Below are positions 24,513 through 32,073 of a stretch of DNA of 34,323 nucleotides, piece after piece. This stretch comes from Eubacteriales bacterium (GTDB taxonomy: Bacteria > Bacillota > Clostridia > Oscillospirales > Acutalibacteraceae): the NCBI GenBank assembly GCA_029219885.1, contig JAQXUH010000001.1, positions 1 to 34,323 on the forward strand, given 5' to 3'. A program made the position numbers and the translations under genes. The notes below the pieces were generated by a model. That model searched no databases and was not told where the DNA came from. It saw only the letters and a program-made list of their open reading frames with translations. Positions within the stretch are counted from its first letter, which is position 1, and the number at the start of each line of letters is the position of its first letter.

Positions 24513-25403
24513 ATGAGTCTTATTCTTTTAACCTTAGGCGACACTCTTGACCGTGTGTTTTACTCATTTGATATGTGGGTATTCAACATTTTCGGCTCAA
24601 TACAGAGTTCGTTTATGACAGTTGTTGCAAAATTCTTTACCACATTCGGTGACGAAGCCTTTATGGTGCCTATTGTTGTGGTGTCAATCGTTTTGTGTTT
24701 CTTCAAGAAAACGAGGAAATACGGCTTTACTCTGCTGTTTTCAATCATCATAGGCTCGCTTATTACTAATGTAATCGCAAAGCCTGCTATATTGAGAATC
24801 AGACCTTACAACACTCTTCAGTCAAACTCTGCATACTGGTCTTGGTACATAGGTGCCGGTGCTCTTTCAGAAAGCGACTATTCTTTCCCGTCAGGTCATA
24901 CAACAGGTGCTGTTGAAATGGCAGTTGCAATGTTCCTTTGCCTCAGAAGTGACGGAAAGAAAAAGATTGCTTGGGTATTTCCTGTATTAGCATTCGGTAC
25001 AATGTGCAGCAGAATTTACCTTATGGTTCACTATCCATCAGACGTTGTAGGCGGTTTAATTGTTGGTATTATCGCAGGCAGTCTCGGTTATCTTCTTGCA
25101 AAGCTTGTTATGAAAACTCCTGTTGACAAGGTTGACGCAGAAAAGCTTTTCAAAAAGGTTGACGAAAAGAAGCGTAACAAAATCGGCACAGCAGTTATTA
25201 CAGTTGCAGTTTTGGGTATCTTCCTTTACGCATTTATTCCGTCACTTTCCGAGGGCGGAACAGATGTACAGAGATGTGCTTACGCAACAGATTCTTTCAC
25301 CTGCTATAATAAAGCAAAGGTTGACGACGAGGACTATCCTGCTATCGACGGCAAGAATTACTGCAAAATTCATTGGAAAGAGCTTTCCGGTGCAGATAAG
25401 TAA
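24513..25403 (+). CDS. PAP2-family membrane phosphatase
   Basis: 296 aa. The ATG at 24513 follows AAGGAGG (24501-24507). Several membrane helices carry the three PAP2 signatures: KPAILRIRP (K-x6-RP), PSGHTTGA and SRIYLMVHYPSD (SR-x5-H-x3-D), which form the catalytic site on the outer face. Family substrates include undecaprenyl pyrophosphate (recycling the cell wall carrier), phosphatidic acid and PGP; which one applies cannot be told. The C-terminal ~90 residues are unusual: a basic stretch (KLFKKVDEKKRNK), a final membrane helix and a soluble tail with cysteines (C-x8-C-x19-C-x2-H), possibly metal binding or disulphide linked. Confidence 0.9.
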   Translation: MSLILLTLGDTLDRVFYSFDMWVFNIFGSIQSSFMTVVAKFFTTFGDEAFMVPIVVVSIVLCFFKKTRKYGFTLLFSIIIGSLITNVIAKPAILRIRPYNTLQSNSAYWSWYIGAGALSESDYSFPSGHTTGAVEMAVAMFLCLRSDGKKKIAWVFPVLAFGTMCSRIYLMVHYPSDVVGGLIVGIIAGSLGYLLAKLVMKTPVDKVDAEKLFKKVDEKKRNKIGTAVITVAVLGIFLYAFIPSLSEGGTDVQRCAYATDSFTCYNKAKVDDEDYPAIDGKNYCKIHWKELSGADK

Positions 25404-25420
25404 ATCTTAATAACAAACAA

Positions 25421-25444
25421 AACAGCCTTCTTGCGAAGGCTGTT
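25421..25444. terminator. Bidirectional terminator between PAP2 gene and luxS
   Basis: AACAGCCTTC (25421-25430), loop TTGC, GAAGGCTGTT (25435-25444): a perfect 10-bp stem with T-runs on both strands. Serves the convergent PAP2 (plus) and luxS (minus) transcripts. Confidence 0.9.
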
Positions 25445-25460
25445 TTTTATTGCGTAAATA

Positions 25461-25934
25461 TTATTCTTCAGTTTCAGCGGTTGGATATTTCAAATCTTCT
25501 TTAGTCCAATCTTTGATAACTTCAAGGAACGCCTTTGACTCTTCTTTTGCCTGAGGGAGATTGTGGTCACGGCAGTTACCGCACTCCTTAGGTGTAGCAC
25601 CCGGAATAATTCCCCAATAATCAACGATGAACTGAAAAGCCTCTTTAATAAGACCGATAACATAATTATCGCTGAGATTGCGTGTCAAAAAATAAAAGCC
25701 TGTACGGCAGCCCATAGGACCGAAATAAATGATATTATCGCCGAACTCTGTATTGCGGACATATGTAGCAAAAAGATGCTCGATAGTGTGCATTGCTGCG
25801 TTTGTCATAACGGTTTCTCTGTTAGGCTCACGCATACGGATATCGTAGGTGGTAATATCGTCGTCAATACGGCTGATATAAATTCCTTTTTTCAAAATAT
25901 TGTGGTCAATCTGAAAGCTTGGTATAGTTTTCAT
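25461..25934 (-). CDS. luxS: S-ribosylhomocysteine lyase (AI-2 synthase)
   Basis: 157 aa, standard length. Cleaves S-ribosylhomocysteine to homocysteine and DPD, the autoinducer-2 precursor, in the activated methyl cycle. Metal ligands are present: HTIEH (His49, His53) and Cys121 in CGNCRDHNL; the catalytic Cys76 lies in FGPMGCRTGFYF. The ATG overlaps the preceding gene's stop by four bases (ATGA), so it is translated by coupling. It is the last gene of the rluA-phospholipase-luxS group and ends at a bidirectional terminator. All catalytic residues look intact. Confidence 0.97.
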   Translation of the reverse strand: MKTIPSFQIDHNILKKGIYISRIDDDITTYDIRMREPNRETVMTNAAMHTIEHLFATYVRNTEFGDNIIYFGPMGCRTGFYFLTRNLSDNYVIGLIKEAFQFIVDYWGIIPGATPKECGNCRDHNLPQAKEESKAFLEVIKDWTKEDLKYPTAETEE

Positions 25935-26851
25935 TTTACTTCAACTCCTGTTAAAAATGATAAATTTCCTGTGATTTTTTCGCAGTCGTCTCCTGACTGA
26001 AAGCGAAGAAGCATTACCTCCGCCTCCTGCCGTGCCTTGTCAAATAGCTCCTCAAAGCTATCTGTTGATTTCATATCGCTGAAAGGTGACGACCACTCGT
26101 TCCTGTCTATATTAACATATTTCTTTGCTTTTTCCAAGTCTTTTGGGCGAAGCATTGAAGTTATTTTATAATTTTTTGTTATAGGTGATACTGCCGTTTC
26201 CGCAGGAGACAGCAAAAGACGCTTTACGCCTTGACGGTCAAGAAGCATTTTTTGTGCATATTTTGTATCACCTACTGCGTTTTGTGCCTGCTTTGCCGTC
26301 AGTTTAATTCCTGTTGAAAACGGCAAAACATATTCCCAAAGCCTGCCGATTTCAGCGGTAATATTTTTATCGTCTGTTATTGTTTTTGATGTATCAAAAA
26401 GATGTGGCTTTTGAACGTACATACGTTTATTGAGAAGATATGAGTCGGCGGAATTTTCGATAATATTATGTGCCGTATGGGAATTGAGAAAACGCCTTTC
26501 CTCGGTCAGCCTATCCTGGAGAGAATAGACATAGGGATGGCATTTTCTGTCAAGAGCGTAATGGAGCATAAAGCCATAGGTGTAAGATTTTGCAATATCA
26601 TAATACAATGATTTTTCGGCATAATCACGCATTGACTCAAAGATAATTGACGGCTTTACCCTGTGGAGCTTTGAGCCGATTTTAGACAGCGGTTTGCCCA
26701 CCTGCCAAGGAAAAATTCTACCGAAGAAGAATATATCAGGCCCTTGAGAACCGATAAGCACAGCGTCATCACAGACATTAAAATCTGCCGTCTGTCTAAT
26801 GAAAGGAAGCATTTCCTTTGCAAAAATATAATGGCTTGCAAATGCAGGCAT
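25931..26851 (-). CDS. Zinc-dependent phospholipase C-like protein
   Basis: 306 aa. The N-terminal half matches the zinc-dependent PLC domain: MPAFASHYIFAKEMLPF, IGSQGPDIFFFGR, and GFMLHYALDRKCHPYVY, where histidines and aspartates would bind zinc. No signal peptide is visible, unlike secreted clostridial phospholipase C, so it is probably a cytoplasmic or membrane-associated member; substrate unknown. The C-terminal half is less typical. It starts 12 bases after the rluA-like gene and overlaps luxS by four bases. The frequent co-occurrence of this domain with housekeeping genes in Clostridia argues against a toxin role. Confidence 0.8.
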   Translation of the reverse strand: MPAFASHYIFAKEMLPFIRQTADFNVCDDAVLIGSQGPDIFFFGRIFPWQVGKPLSKIGSKLHRVKPSIIFESMRDYAEKSLYYDIAKSYTYGFMLHYALDRKCHPYVYSLQDRLTEERRFLNSHTAHNIIENSADSYLLNKRMYVQKPHLFDTSKTITDDKNITAEIGRLWEYVLPFSTGIKLTAKQAQNAVGDTKYAQKMLLDRQGVKRLLLSPAETAVSPITKNYKITSMLRPKDLEKAKKYVNIDRNEWSSPFSDMKSTDSFEELFDKARQEAEVMLLRFQSGDDCEKITGNLSFLTGVEVK

Positions 26852-26863
26852 AATATCATTTCC

Positions 26864-27715
26864 TTACTTAAGTATTGCTTTAAAATCGGCAGGAAAATCG
26901 CTGTCAACAGTCATTTCTTTTTCCGTTATCGGATGAACAAAGCTGATTGTTTTGCAGTGAAGAGCCTGCCTTTTTATTTCACTACAGTTGCCGCCGTAAA
27001 GGCTGTCGCCCAAAAGCGGATGACCGAGATGTGAAAAATGAACTCGTATTTGATGAGTTTTCCCTGTTTCAAGATTAATACGCAAAAGAGTTTTGTTGCC
27101 GAAATTCTCCACAGCGGTATAGTGAGTTACTGCTCTTTCTCCGTCATCAAAAACGCCACGGACAATTATACTTTCCTCCACTCGCCTGATAGGTAAATCA
27201 ACAGTCCCCTCACCTGTCAGTATTCCGTCACAGACGGCGTAGTAATCTTTCTTTATTTTGCCTGCAAGCTTTGACGCTGCAAGCTCGTTTTTTGCAATAA
27301 GCACAAGACCGCTTGTGTCACGGTCAAGGCGGTAAACCGAACGAAATGCAGTATCAGGCTCCATATAACAGGCGGCAACATTTGCCAAAGTATCACCGCG
27401 ATGGTTTCTGCTTTCGTGAACAGGCATATTCGCTGGCTTGTTGAGAATAAGAATATCCTCGTCATCATAGACGGCAACAACTTCACAATTTTCAAGCCTT
27501 TCAGGCATTTTACCGCTGTTTTCAATATTAACGGTCAGCGTGTCGCCTGTGTTCAAATATTCAATTGTCCTGGCAAATTCGCCGTTTAAAAGTATGCCGT
27601 TTTCAGTATGCTTAAGCTTTTTCATAAGAGATGCAGAAACGCCGAAGCGTCTTAAAAAATCTCTAATCTGCATCCCGCTGTCCTGTGGGGAAATTAAAAA
27701 TTCAATCTTTCTCAT
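26864..27715 (-). CDS. RluA-family pseudouridine synthase
   Basis: 283 aa. Isomerises specific uridines in rRNA or tRNA. The N-terminal ~75 residues look like an S4-type RNA-binding domain (IRDFLRRFGVSASLMKKLK). The catalytic domain has ILNKPANMPVHESRN, the YRLDRDTSGLVLIAKN motif with the catalytic Asp, and GKTHQIRVHFSHLGHPLLGD. The target (RluC/RluD-type or other) cannot be told. Oddity: no Shine-Dalgarno is evident before the ATG, which lies only nine bases from the ilvE terminator stem. First gene of the group leading to luxS. Confidence 0.9.
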   Translation of the reverse strand: MRKIEFLISPQDSGMQIRDFLRRFGVSASLMKKLKHTENGILLNGEFARTIEYLNTGDTLTVNIENSGKMPERLENCEVVAVYDDEDILILNKPANMPVHESRNHRGDTLANVAACYMEPDTAFRSVYRLDRDTSGLVLIAKNELAASKLAGKIKKDYYAVCDGILTGEGTVDLPIRRVEESIIVRGVFDDGERAVTHYTAVENFGNKTLLRINLETGKTHQIRVHFSHLGHPLLGDSLYGGNCSEIKRQALHCKTISFVHPITEKEMTVDSDFPADFKAILK

Positions 27716-27724
27716 AGGTATAAA

Positions 27725-27751
27725 AACAGCCTCACACGAAATGAGGCTGTT
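27725..27751 (-). terminator. Terminator of the degV-ilvE transcript
   Basis: AACAGCCTCA (27725-27734) and TGAGGCTGTT (27742-27751) form a perfect 10-bp stem with a 7-base loop. On the minus strand it follows the ilvE stop and is followed by TTTTTAT. Confidence 0.88.
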
Positions 27752-27769
27752 ACAAGTTATTATAATTTA

Positions 27770-28831
27770 TCAGTCAACCTTAACTGTCCAGCCCATAGTG
27801 TCTTCTGCTCTGCCGAACTGAATGTCAGTAAGTGTATCGTAAAGCCTCTGAGTAAGCTCGCCTGTCTTGAAGCCGTTGATTTCAACTGACTCGCCCTCAT
27901 ATGTAAGTCCGCCAACAGGACTGATTACAGCGGCTGTACCTGTACCGAATACTTCCTCAAGCTTACCGCTCTTAGCAGCATCCATAATGAAGTCGATAGT
28001 AAATCTTGTTTCGTTTACCTTGTAGCCCCATTTCTTAAGAAGCTCAATACAGCTCATTCTTGTGATACCCGGAAGAACTGTACCAACAGTCGGAGCAGTA
28101 TAAATTTCACCGTCAACCTTGAACATAATGTTCATTGAGCCAACTTCTTCAACATACTTTCTCTCAACGCCGTCAAGCCAAAGAACCTGAGAGAAACCAA
28201 GCTTATGACCTTTTTCGGAAGCGATGATAGAAGCAGCGTAGTTACCGCCGCACTTGATATAACCTGTTCCGCCTGGAGTAGCACGAACATACTCGTCCTC
28301 AACATAAATCTTAACAGGATTCATACCCTCTTCGTAGTATGCACCTGATGGTGAGCAAATAATAATAAACTTATATTCGTCTGATGCCTTAACGCCGAGA
28401 ACAGGCTCGGTAGCAATTGTGAAAGGACGGATATAAAGGCTTGTGTCAGGCTCAGATGGAACCCAATCTTTTTCAACACTTACAAGTGCCTTAACAGCCT
28501 GAACGAAATCTTCAACAGGAATCTGCGGAATGCAAAGTCTGTCATGAGTAGAATTAAGTCTTGCACCGTTCTTCTCAGGTCTGAAAAGCTGAACGCCGCC
28601 GTCAGGAGTTCTGTATGCCTTAAGGCCTTCAAAACATTCCTGTGCATAGTGGAATACGAGAGCAGATGGGTCGAGAACAAGTGGCTGATAAGGAACTATC
28701 CTTGCATCGTGCCAGCCCTCACCTGTCTTATAGTCCATAATGAACATATGGTCGGTAAAGATGTGACCGAAGCCTAACTTGCCTGTTGGCTTCTCTTTTG
28801 GTGTTTTGGTTAAATCATACTTGATTTCCAT
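27770..28831 (-). CDS. ilvE: Branched-chain amino acid aminotransferase (IlvE, type II)
   Basis: 353 aa fold-type IV aminotransferase for leucine, isoleucine and valine interconversion with their keto acids. It shows LVFHYAQECFEGLKAYR, LYIRPFTIATEPVLGV, the PLP lysine region GYIKCGGNYAAS, VEEVGSMNIMF and FGTGTAAVISPVG, all typical of the longer (about 350 aa) IlvE group. An AAAGAGGT site lies upstream of the ATG at 28831. It lies 40 bases downstream of degV and may share its promoter; a terminator follows. Confidence 0.97.
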   Translation of the reverse strand: MEIKYDLTKTPKEKPTGKLGFGHIFTDHMFIMDYKTGEGWHDARIVPYQPLVLDPSALVFHYAQECFEGLKAYRTPDGGVQLFRPEKNGARLNSTHDRLCIPQIPVEDFVQAVKALVSVEKDWVPSEPDTSLYIRPFTIATEPVLGVKASDEYKFIIICSPSGAYYEEGMNPVKIYVEDEYVRATPGGTGYIKCGGNYAASIIASEKGHKLGFSQVLWLDGVERKYVEEVGSMNIMFKVDGEIYTAPTVGTVLPGITRMSCIELLKKWGYKVNETRFTIDFIMDAAKSGKLEEVFGTGTAAVISPVGGLTYEGESVEINGFKTGELTQRLYDTLTDIQFGRAEDTMGWTVKVD

Positions 28832-28871
28832 TTTTATATTACCTCTTTTAAATTGAATTGCAATTTTATAA

Positions 28872-29729
28872 TTAAAAGCTGTAGGAAACGATAATTCCTC
28901 CGTCAGAGGCGTAAAGGGAATTAAGTCCCGAAGCTTTTATAATCTCAACTTTTCCGAAATTAAGCTTATCGGATATTTTCTGTGCCACAAGCTTTGCTCT
29001 GTCCTCACAGCAGACATAAGTTATAATAAGGCTTGCGTCGCTTAAATCTTTGCCCTCAAGTTGTTCACAGATGATTTTTGACGTCTTAATCACAGCACGG
29101 TTGATAGTCAAATCTTGAGTTACAAGTGAAATATTGCCCTCTTGGGTACGCTTGCAGATAAGCTTGACACGAATTTTTTCAAGCACATTTGCGGCTAATG
29201 CAAAAAGCCTGCCGTTTTTCTTAAGAGCGTCAAGGCTTTCAAGGCAGAAGTAAAGTGCCGTGTGGTTTACGATAAAATCTTCAACAGTATTAACTACTGT
29301 ATCAAAATCGGCACCACCGTCAGCAAGCTCCTTAATCTTCCTTGCAACAATAGTTTCAAGACCTGATGTGGCAAGGGAGTTGAAAACGTGAATCTTCTTA
29401 CCATCACCAAACTCCTCTTCATAAAGCATTTTGCCCTGAAGTGCACTGTTATAAGTACCGCTGAGCTTGTCGGTGATTGTGAGAACGAACACCTCGTCAT
29501 AATCGCCCTCATACGCTTTTTTGAAAGCGTCAGGTGCAGGGCAGGCAGATTTAGCAATACCGCCGTTTGCTTTCATACGTGAGATGAAATCGTCCTGGTC
29601 GAAATTCTCATCATCAAAAATTCTGTAATCATTTATTTCAAGAGTCAAAGGAACAACAGCGAGGTTATCCCAATTTCTCATATCTTCGGATAAATCACAG
29701 CAGCTGTCAACTACTATTTTATAGCTCAT
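28872..29729 (-). CDS. DegV family fatty-acid-binding protein
   Basis: 285 aa, usual length for DegV. Visible hallmarks: N-terminal KIVVDSCCDLSEDM, the middle LTITDKLSGTYNSALQGK loop that binds the fatty-acid carboxylate, and a C-terminal GGIIVSYSF end. DegV/FakB proteins bind a fatty acid and present it to the FakA kinase to make acyl phosphate; no fakA is seen here. A strong promoter lies 51-79 bases upstream. The ribosome binding site is AGGTGG near the ATG. Followed after 40 bases by ilvE. Confidence 0.92.
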   Translation of the reverse strand: MSYKIVVDSCCDLSEDMRNWDNLAVVPLTLEINDYRIFDDENFDQDDFISRMKANGGIAKSACPAPDAFKKAYEGDYDEVFVLTITDKLSGTYNSALQGKMLYEEEFGDGKKIHVFNSLATSGLETIVARKIKELADGGADFDTVVNTVEDFIVNHTALYFCLESLDALKKNGRLFALAANVLEKIRVKLICKRTQEGNISLVTQDLTINRAVIKTSKIICEQLEGKDLSDASLIITYVCCEDRAKLVAQKISDKLNFGKVEIIKASGLNSLYASDGGIIVSYSF

Positions 29730-29779
29730 AGGCGGCCACCTTTCAATTTGTTATATACCCTGGGGTTACATACGGCAAT

Positions 29780-29808
29780 ATTATACGCCTTTTTTTATAA
29801 GTAGTCAA
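29780..29808 (-). promoter_or_regulatory. Sigma-A promoter of degV
   Basis: On the minus strand TTGACT (29803-29808), 17-base spacer, TATAAT (29780-29785): near-consensus, the best promoter in the window. Start of transcription would be near 29773, about 45 bases before the degV ATG. Confidence 0.88.
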
Positions 29809-29873
29809 CAAAAAATAGGACATAAGCAGGCAAATATTAGCAAATAGACATCAGTCTATACATAAGCAAATTT

Positions 29874-31250
29874 TTATCTTCTGCGTCTTGGCGGCGGCAA
29901 ATCGTCAGGACCGTCATCGTATCTTTCACGTCTTGCCTGTTTTTTAGCCTCGTTCTTCTTTTTCTTCTTCAGATTTGAATAAAGCACATAAACATAAATC
30001 ACCAATGCAATTACTGCAACAACGCAGATAATCTTAACTATTGTGAGAGAAAAGAAAGATTTAATTGCGTTAATCATTTTGAGAAAAGTTGAAAGCTCGA
30101 TATCCTTGGCTGCCACCAAATCTACAGTTGCAATTACCTCATCGGCATAAATTACATTGGCAGAGCACACATAATCGCCTTTTGAAACAGGAGCACTGAT
30201 GCTTTCAGGCTTTTCAACAACATCATAGATTACGGCAGACTTATCAAGACCTGCGGGAACGATAACATTAGTATCATCCTTTGCAACGAGCTGAACACTG
30301 TCTGCGTCCTTTCCGTTTTCCACCGCAATCTCGCTGATTACCTCGCCTTTACTGATAAGCGTGGTATATTTAAGGCTGTCAAACGCCCACTCGAACAGTG
30401 ATTTTGCGTCGACAAAGGAGCATTTTGTAAGATAAGACTGACCTTTGATTTTCTGCTGTGGTGATTTTAAAACAATAGCAAGATAGTTGTAGCCGTCCTT
30501 TGACGCCTTGGTAATAACGCAGTATTCTGCCTCGTCTGTTGAGCCTGTTTTAATTCCCTGTGCGTACTCGTAATAGTAAGTCACATATCCGGGACTGAGC
30601 ATTAAATTGGTGTGGTGAAGCGTCATACCGTCATAATCGACAGAGGTTGCCGTTGCGTATTTTACGAAGTTAGGATTTTTAAGAGCCTCAAGAGTAATAA
30701 TTGACATATCTCTTGCGGTGGTATAATGATTATCATTATGAAGTCCGTCGGGATTTACGAAATTAGTATCCTTACAGCCTAAAGACTGAACCCACTTGTT
30801 CATTTCAGCCACAAAGGCCTGGGAAGAACCGCTGACATATTCTGCCAATACCTGACAGGCGTCGCAGGCTGAATGAACCATAGTGAGATAAAGGAGCTTG
30901 TCGATAGTGATTTCCTCGCCCACCTTAATGCCTGCCACCTGTGCACCTGTTCCGAGAGTTGCGTCAAAAGCAGACTGGCTCATTTTAGTTGTGGCATTAA
31001 AATCTTTAACATTGTTGATAACAACCATTGCCGTAACTATTTTAGTAAGCGATGCAGGATAGAGCCTTTCGTCAGGATTTTTCTCTGCTACTACCGGATA
31101 AGAATCATCATCAAGGTTGATGAGCATATATGATTCGGCATAAATTTTCCTGTCAGGCTTATAGGTTGCCGCCTGAGATGTAAAAGGAACGCAGAAAACT
31201 GCCGTAATAAGCATTAAAAAAGATAAAATATAGGAAAGTGTTTTTTTCAT
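29874..31250 (-). CDS. D-alanyl-D-alanine carboxypeptidase (DacF/PBP5-like)
   Basis: 458 aa membrane-anchored serine peptidase that trims the terminal D-Ala of peptidoglycan stem peptides. A signal peptide is visible at 1-28 (LSYILSFLMLITAVFCVPFT then SQA-A). Catalytic motifs: SLTK (Ser67, Lys70) and KTG (234-236). The middle motif, normally SxN, reads SACD at 127-130, with Cys in place of Asn. A beta-rich C-terminal domain follows (about 300-385), then a membrane helix near 400-425 and a very basic proline/arginine tail (DDLPPPRRRR), so unlike PBP5 it is held by a true transmembrane helix. Upstream sites: TAGAAA-17-TATAAT and an AAAGGTG ribosome binding site. Monocistronic. Confidence 0.92.
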   Translation of the reverse strand: MKKTLSYILSFLMLITAVFCVPFTSQAATYKPDRKIYAESYMLINLDDDSYPVVAEKNPDERLYPASLTKIVTAMVVINNVKDFNATTKMSQSAFDATLGTGAQVAGIKVGEEITIDKLLYLTMVHSACDACQVLAEYVSGSSQAFVAEMNKWVQSLGCKDTNFVNPDGLHNDNHYTTARDMSIITLEALKNPNFVKYATATSVDYDGMTLHHTNLMLSPGYVTYYYEYAQGIKTGSTDEAEYCVITKASKDGYNYLAIVLKSPQQKIKGQSYLTKCSFVDAKSLFEWAFDSLKYTTLISKGEVISEIAVENGKDADSVQLVAKDDTNVIVPAGLDKSAVIYDVVEKPESISAPVSKGDYVCSANVIYADEVIATVDLVAAKDIELSTFLKMINAIKSFFSLTIVKIICVVAVIALVIYVYVLYSNLKKKKKNEAKKQARRERYDDGPDDLPPPRRRR

Positions 31251-31278
31251 AGACTTGACACCTTTTAGATAAAAATAT

Positions 31279-31307
31279 ATTATATATAGTAGTTTAACAT
31301 CTTTCTA
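31279..31307 (-). promoter_or_regulatory. Probable promoter of the D,D-carboxypeptidase gene
   Basis: Minus strand TAGAAA (31302-31307), 17-base spacer, TATAAT (31279-31284). The -10 is perfect and the -35 matches four of six; about 30 bases before the ATG. Confidence 0.5.
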
Positions 31308-31348
31308 CACTAATTTAAAGACTATTTTATATTTTTTTGGAGAAAAAA

Positions 31349-32026
31349 ATGATTTATTTAACAGGCGACACTCACGGAGATATTTCGTGCTTTAAAAATC
31401 CAAAGCTTTCAAAGCTTGGAGAAAAGGATATTCTTATTGTCTGCGGTGATTTCGGCTTTATCTGGAATCCTGAGGACAGCAAGGAAAAGAAGAATCTTGA
31501 ATGGCTGAAAAAGAGAAAATACACTATCTGCTTTGTAGACGGTGCTCACGAGAATTTTGATATTCTCAACTCATATCCGCCGTACAGATGGAAAGGCGGT
31601 AACACTCACAAAATCGCCGACAACATCTACCACCTTATGAGAGGTGAGATTTTCACCTTTGAGGGCAAGACATTTTTCGTTATGGGCGGCGGCGAAAGCG
31701 ATGACGCTTATATGAGAGAGTCAGGCACAAGCTGGTGGGAGGCAGAGCTTCCAAGTGCTGAAGAGTTGAGAAACGGTGTAAATAACCTTAAGGAAACAGA
31801 CAAGGATATTAACTATATTCTCACCTATGAAGCACCGACTATTGCAAAGGACATTCTCCGTCAGCGAACTAACAAGGATATTATCATTACACCGCTGAAT
31901 ACCTATTTGCAGGAAATTCTCAATAATGTTGGATATATGCATTGGTACTTCGGCTCACTTCACATTGACCTGAATATCAGCAAAAAAATGACTGCTGTAT
32001 TCAACGAAGTTATTCAAATTTCATAA
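31349..32026 (+). CDS. Calcineurin-like metallophosphoesterase
   Basis: 225 aa from the ATG at 31349, preceded by GGAG at a 7-base distance; the in-frame TTG at 31337 overlaps that site and is rejected. Metallophosphoesterase motifs: YLTGDTHGDI, IVCGDFGFIW, VDGAHENFDIL (GNHE-like, with Ala for Asn) and near the end HWYFGSLHIDL. Two-metal phosphoesterase with unknown substrate, probably cytoplasmic. Divergent from the carboxypeptidase gene and convergent with argH, sharing a terminator with the latter. Confidence 0.85.
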   Translation: MIYLTGDTHGDISCFKNPKLSKLGEKDILIVCGDFGFIWNPEDSKEKKNLEWLKKRKYTICFVDGAHENFDILNSYPPYRWKGGNTHKIADNIYHLMRGEIFTFEGKTFFVMGGGESDDAYMRESGTSWWEAELPSAEELRNGVNNLKETDKDINYILTYEAPTIAKDILRQRTNKDIIITPLNTYLQEILNNVGYMHWYFGSLHIDLNISKKMTAVFNEVIQIS

Positions 32027-32040
32027 TTTCAGGCAAACAA

Positions 32041-32066
32041 AAACGCTATCCAATCGGACAGCGTTT
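32041..32066. terminator. Bidirectional terminator between metallophosphoesterase gene and argH
   Basis: AAACGCTATCC (32041-32051), loop AATC, GGACAGCGTTT (32056-32066), with one A-C mismatch on the plus strand that becomes a G-U wobble on the minus strand. T-runs lie on both sides. Confidence 0.85.
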
Positions 32067-32073
32067 TTTATTT

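Noticed and set aside
25931-26851. Secreted phospholipase C toxin
   Set aside because: No signal peptide and placement in a housekeeping operon; only the domain family is supported.
29820-29873. Terminator after the carboxypeptidase gene
   Set aside because: Only a 5-bp TAGAC/GTCTA stem is seen, too weak to call.
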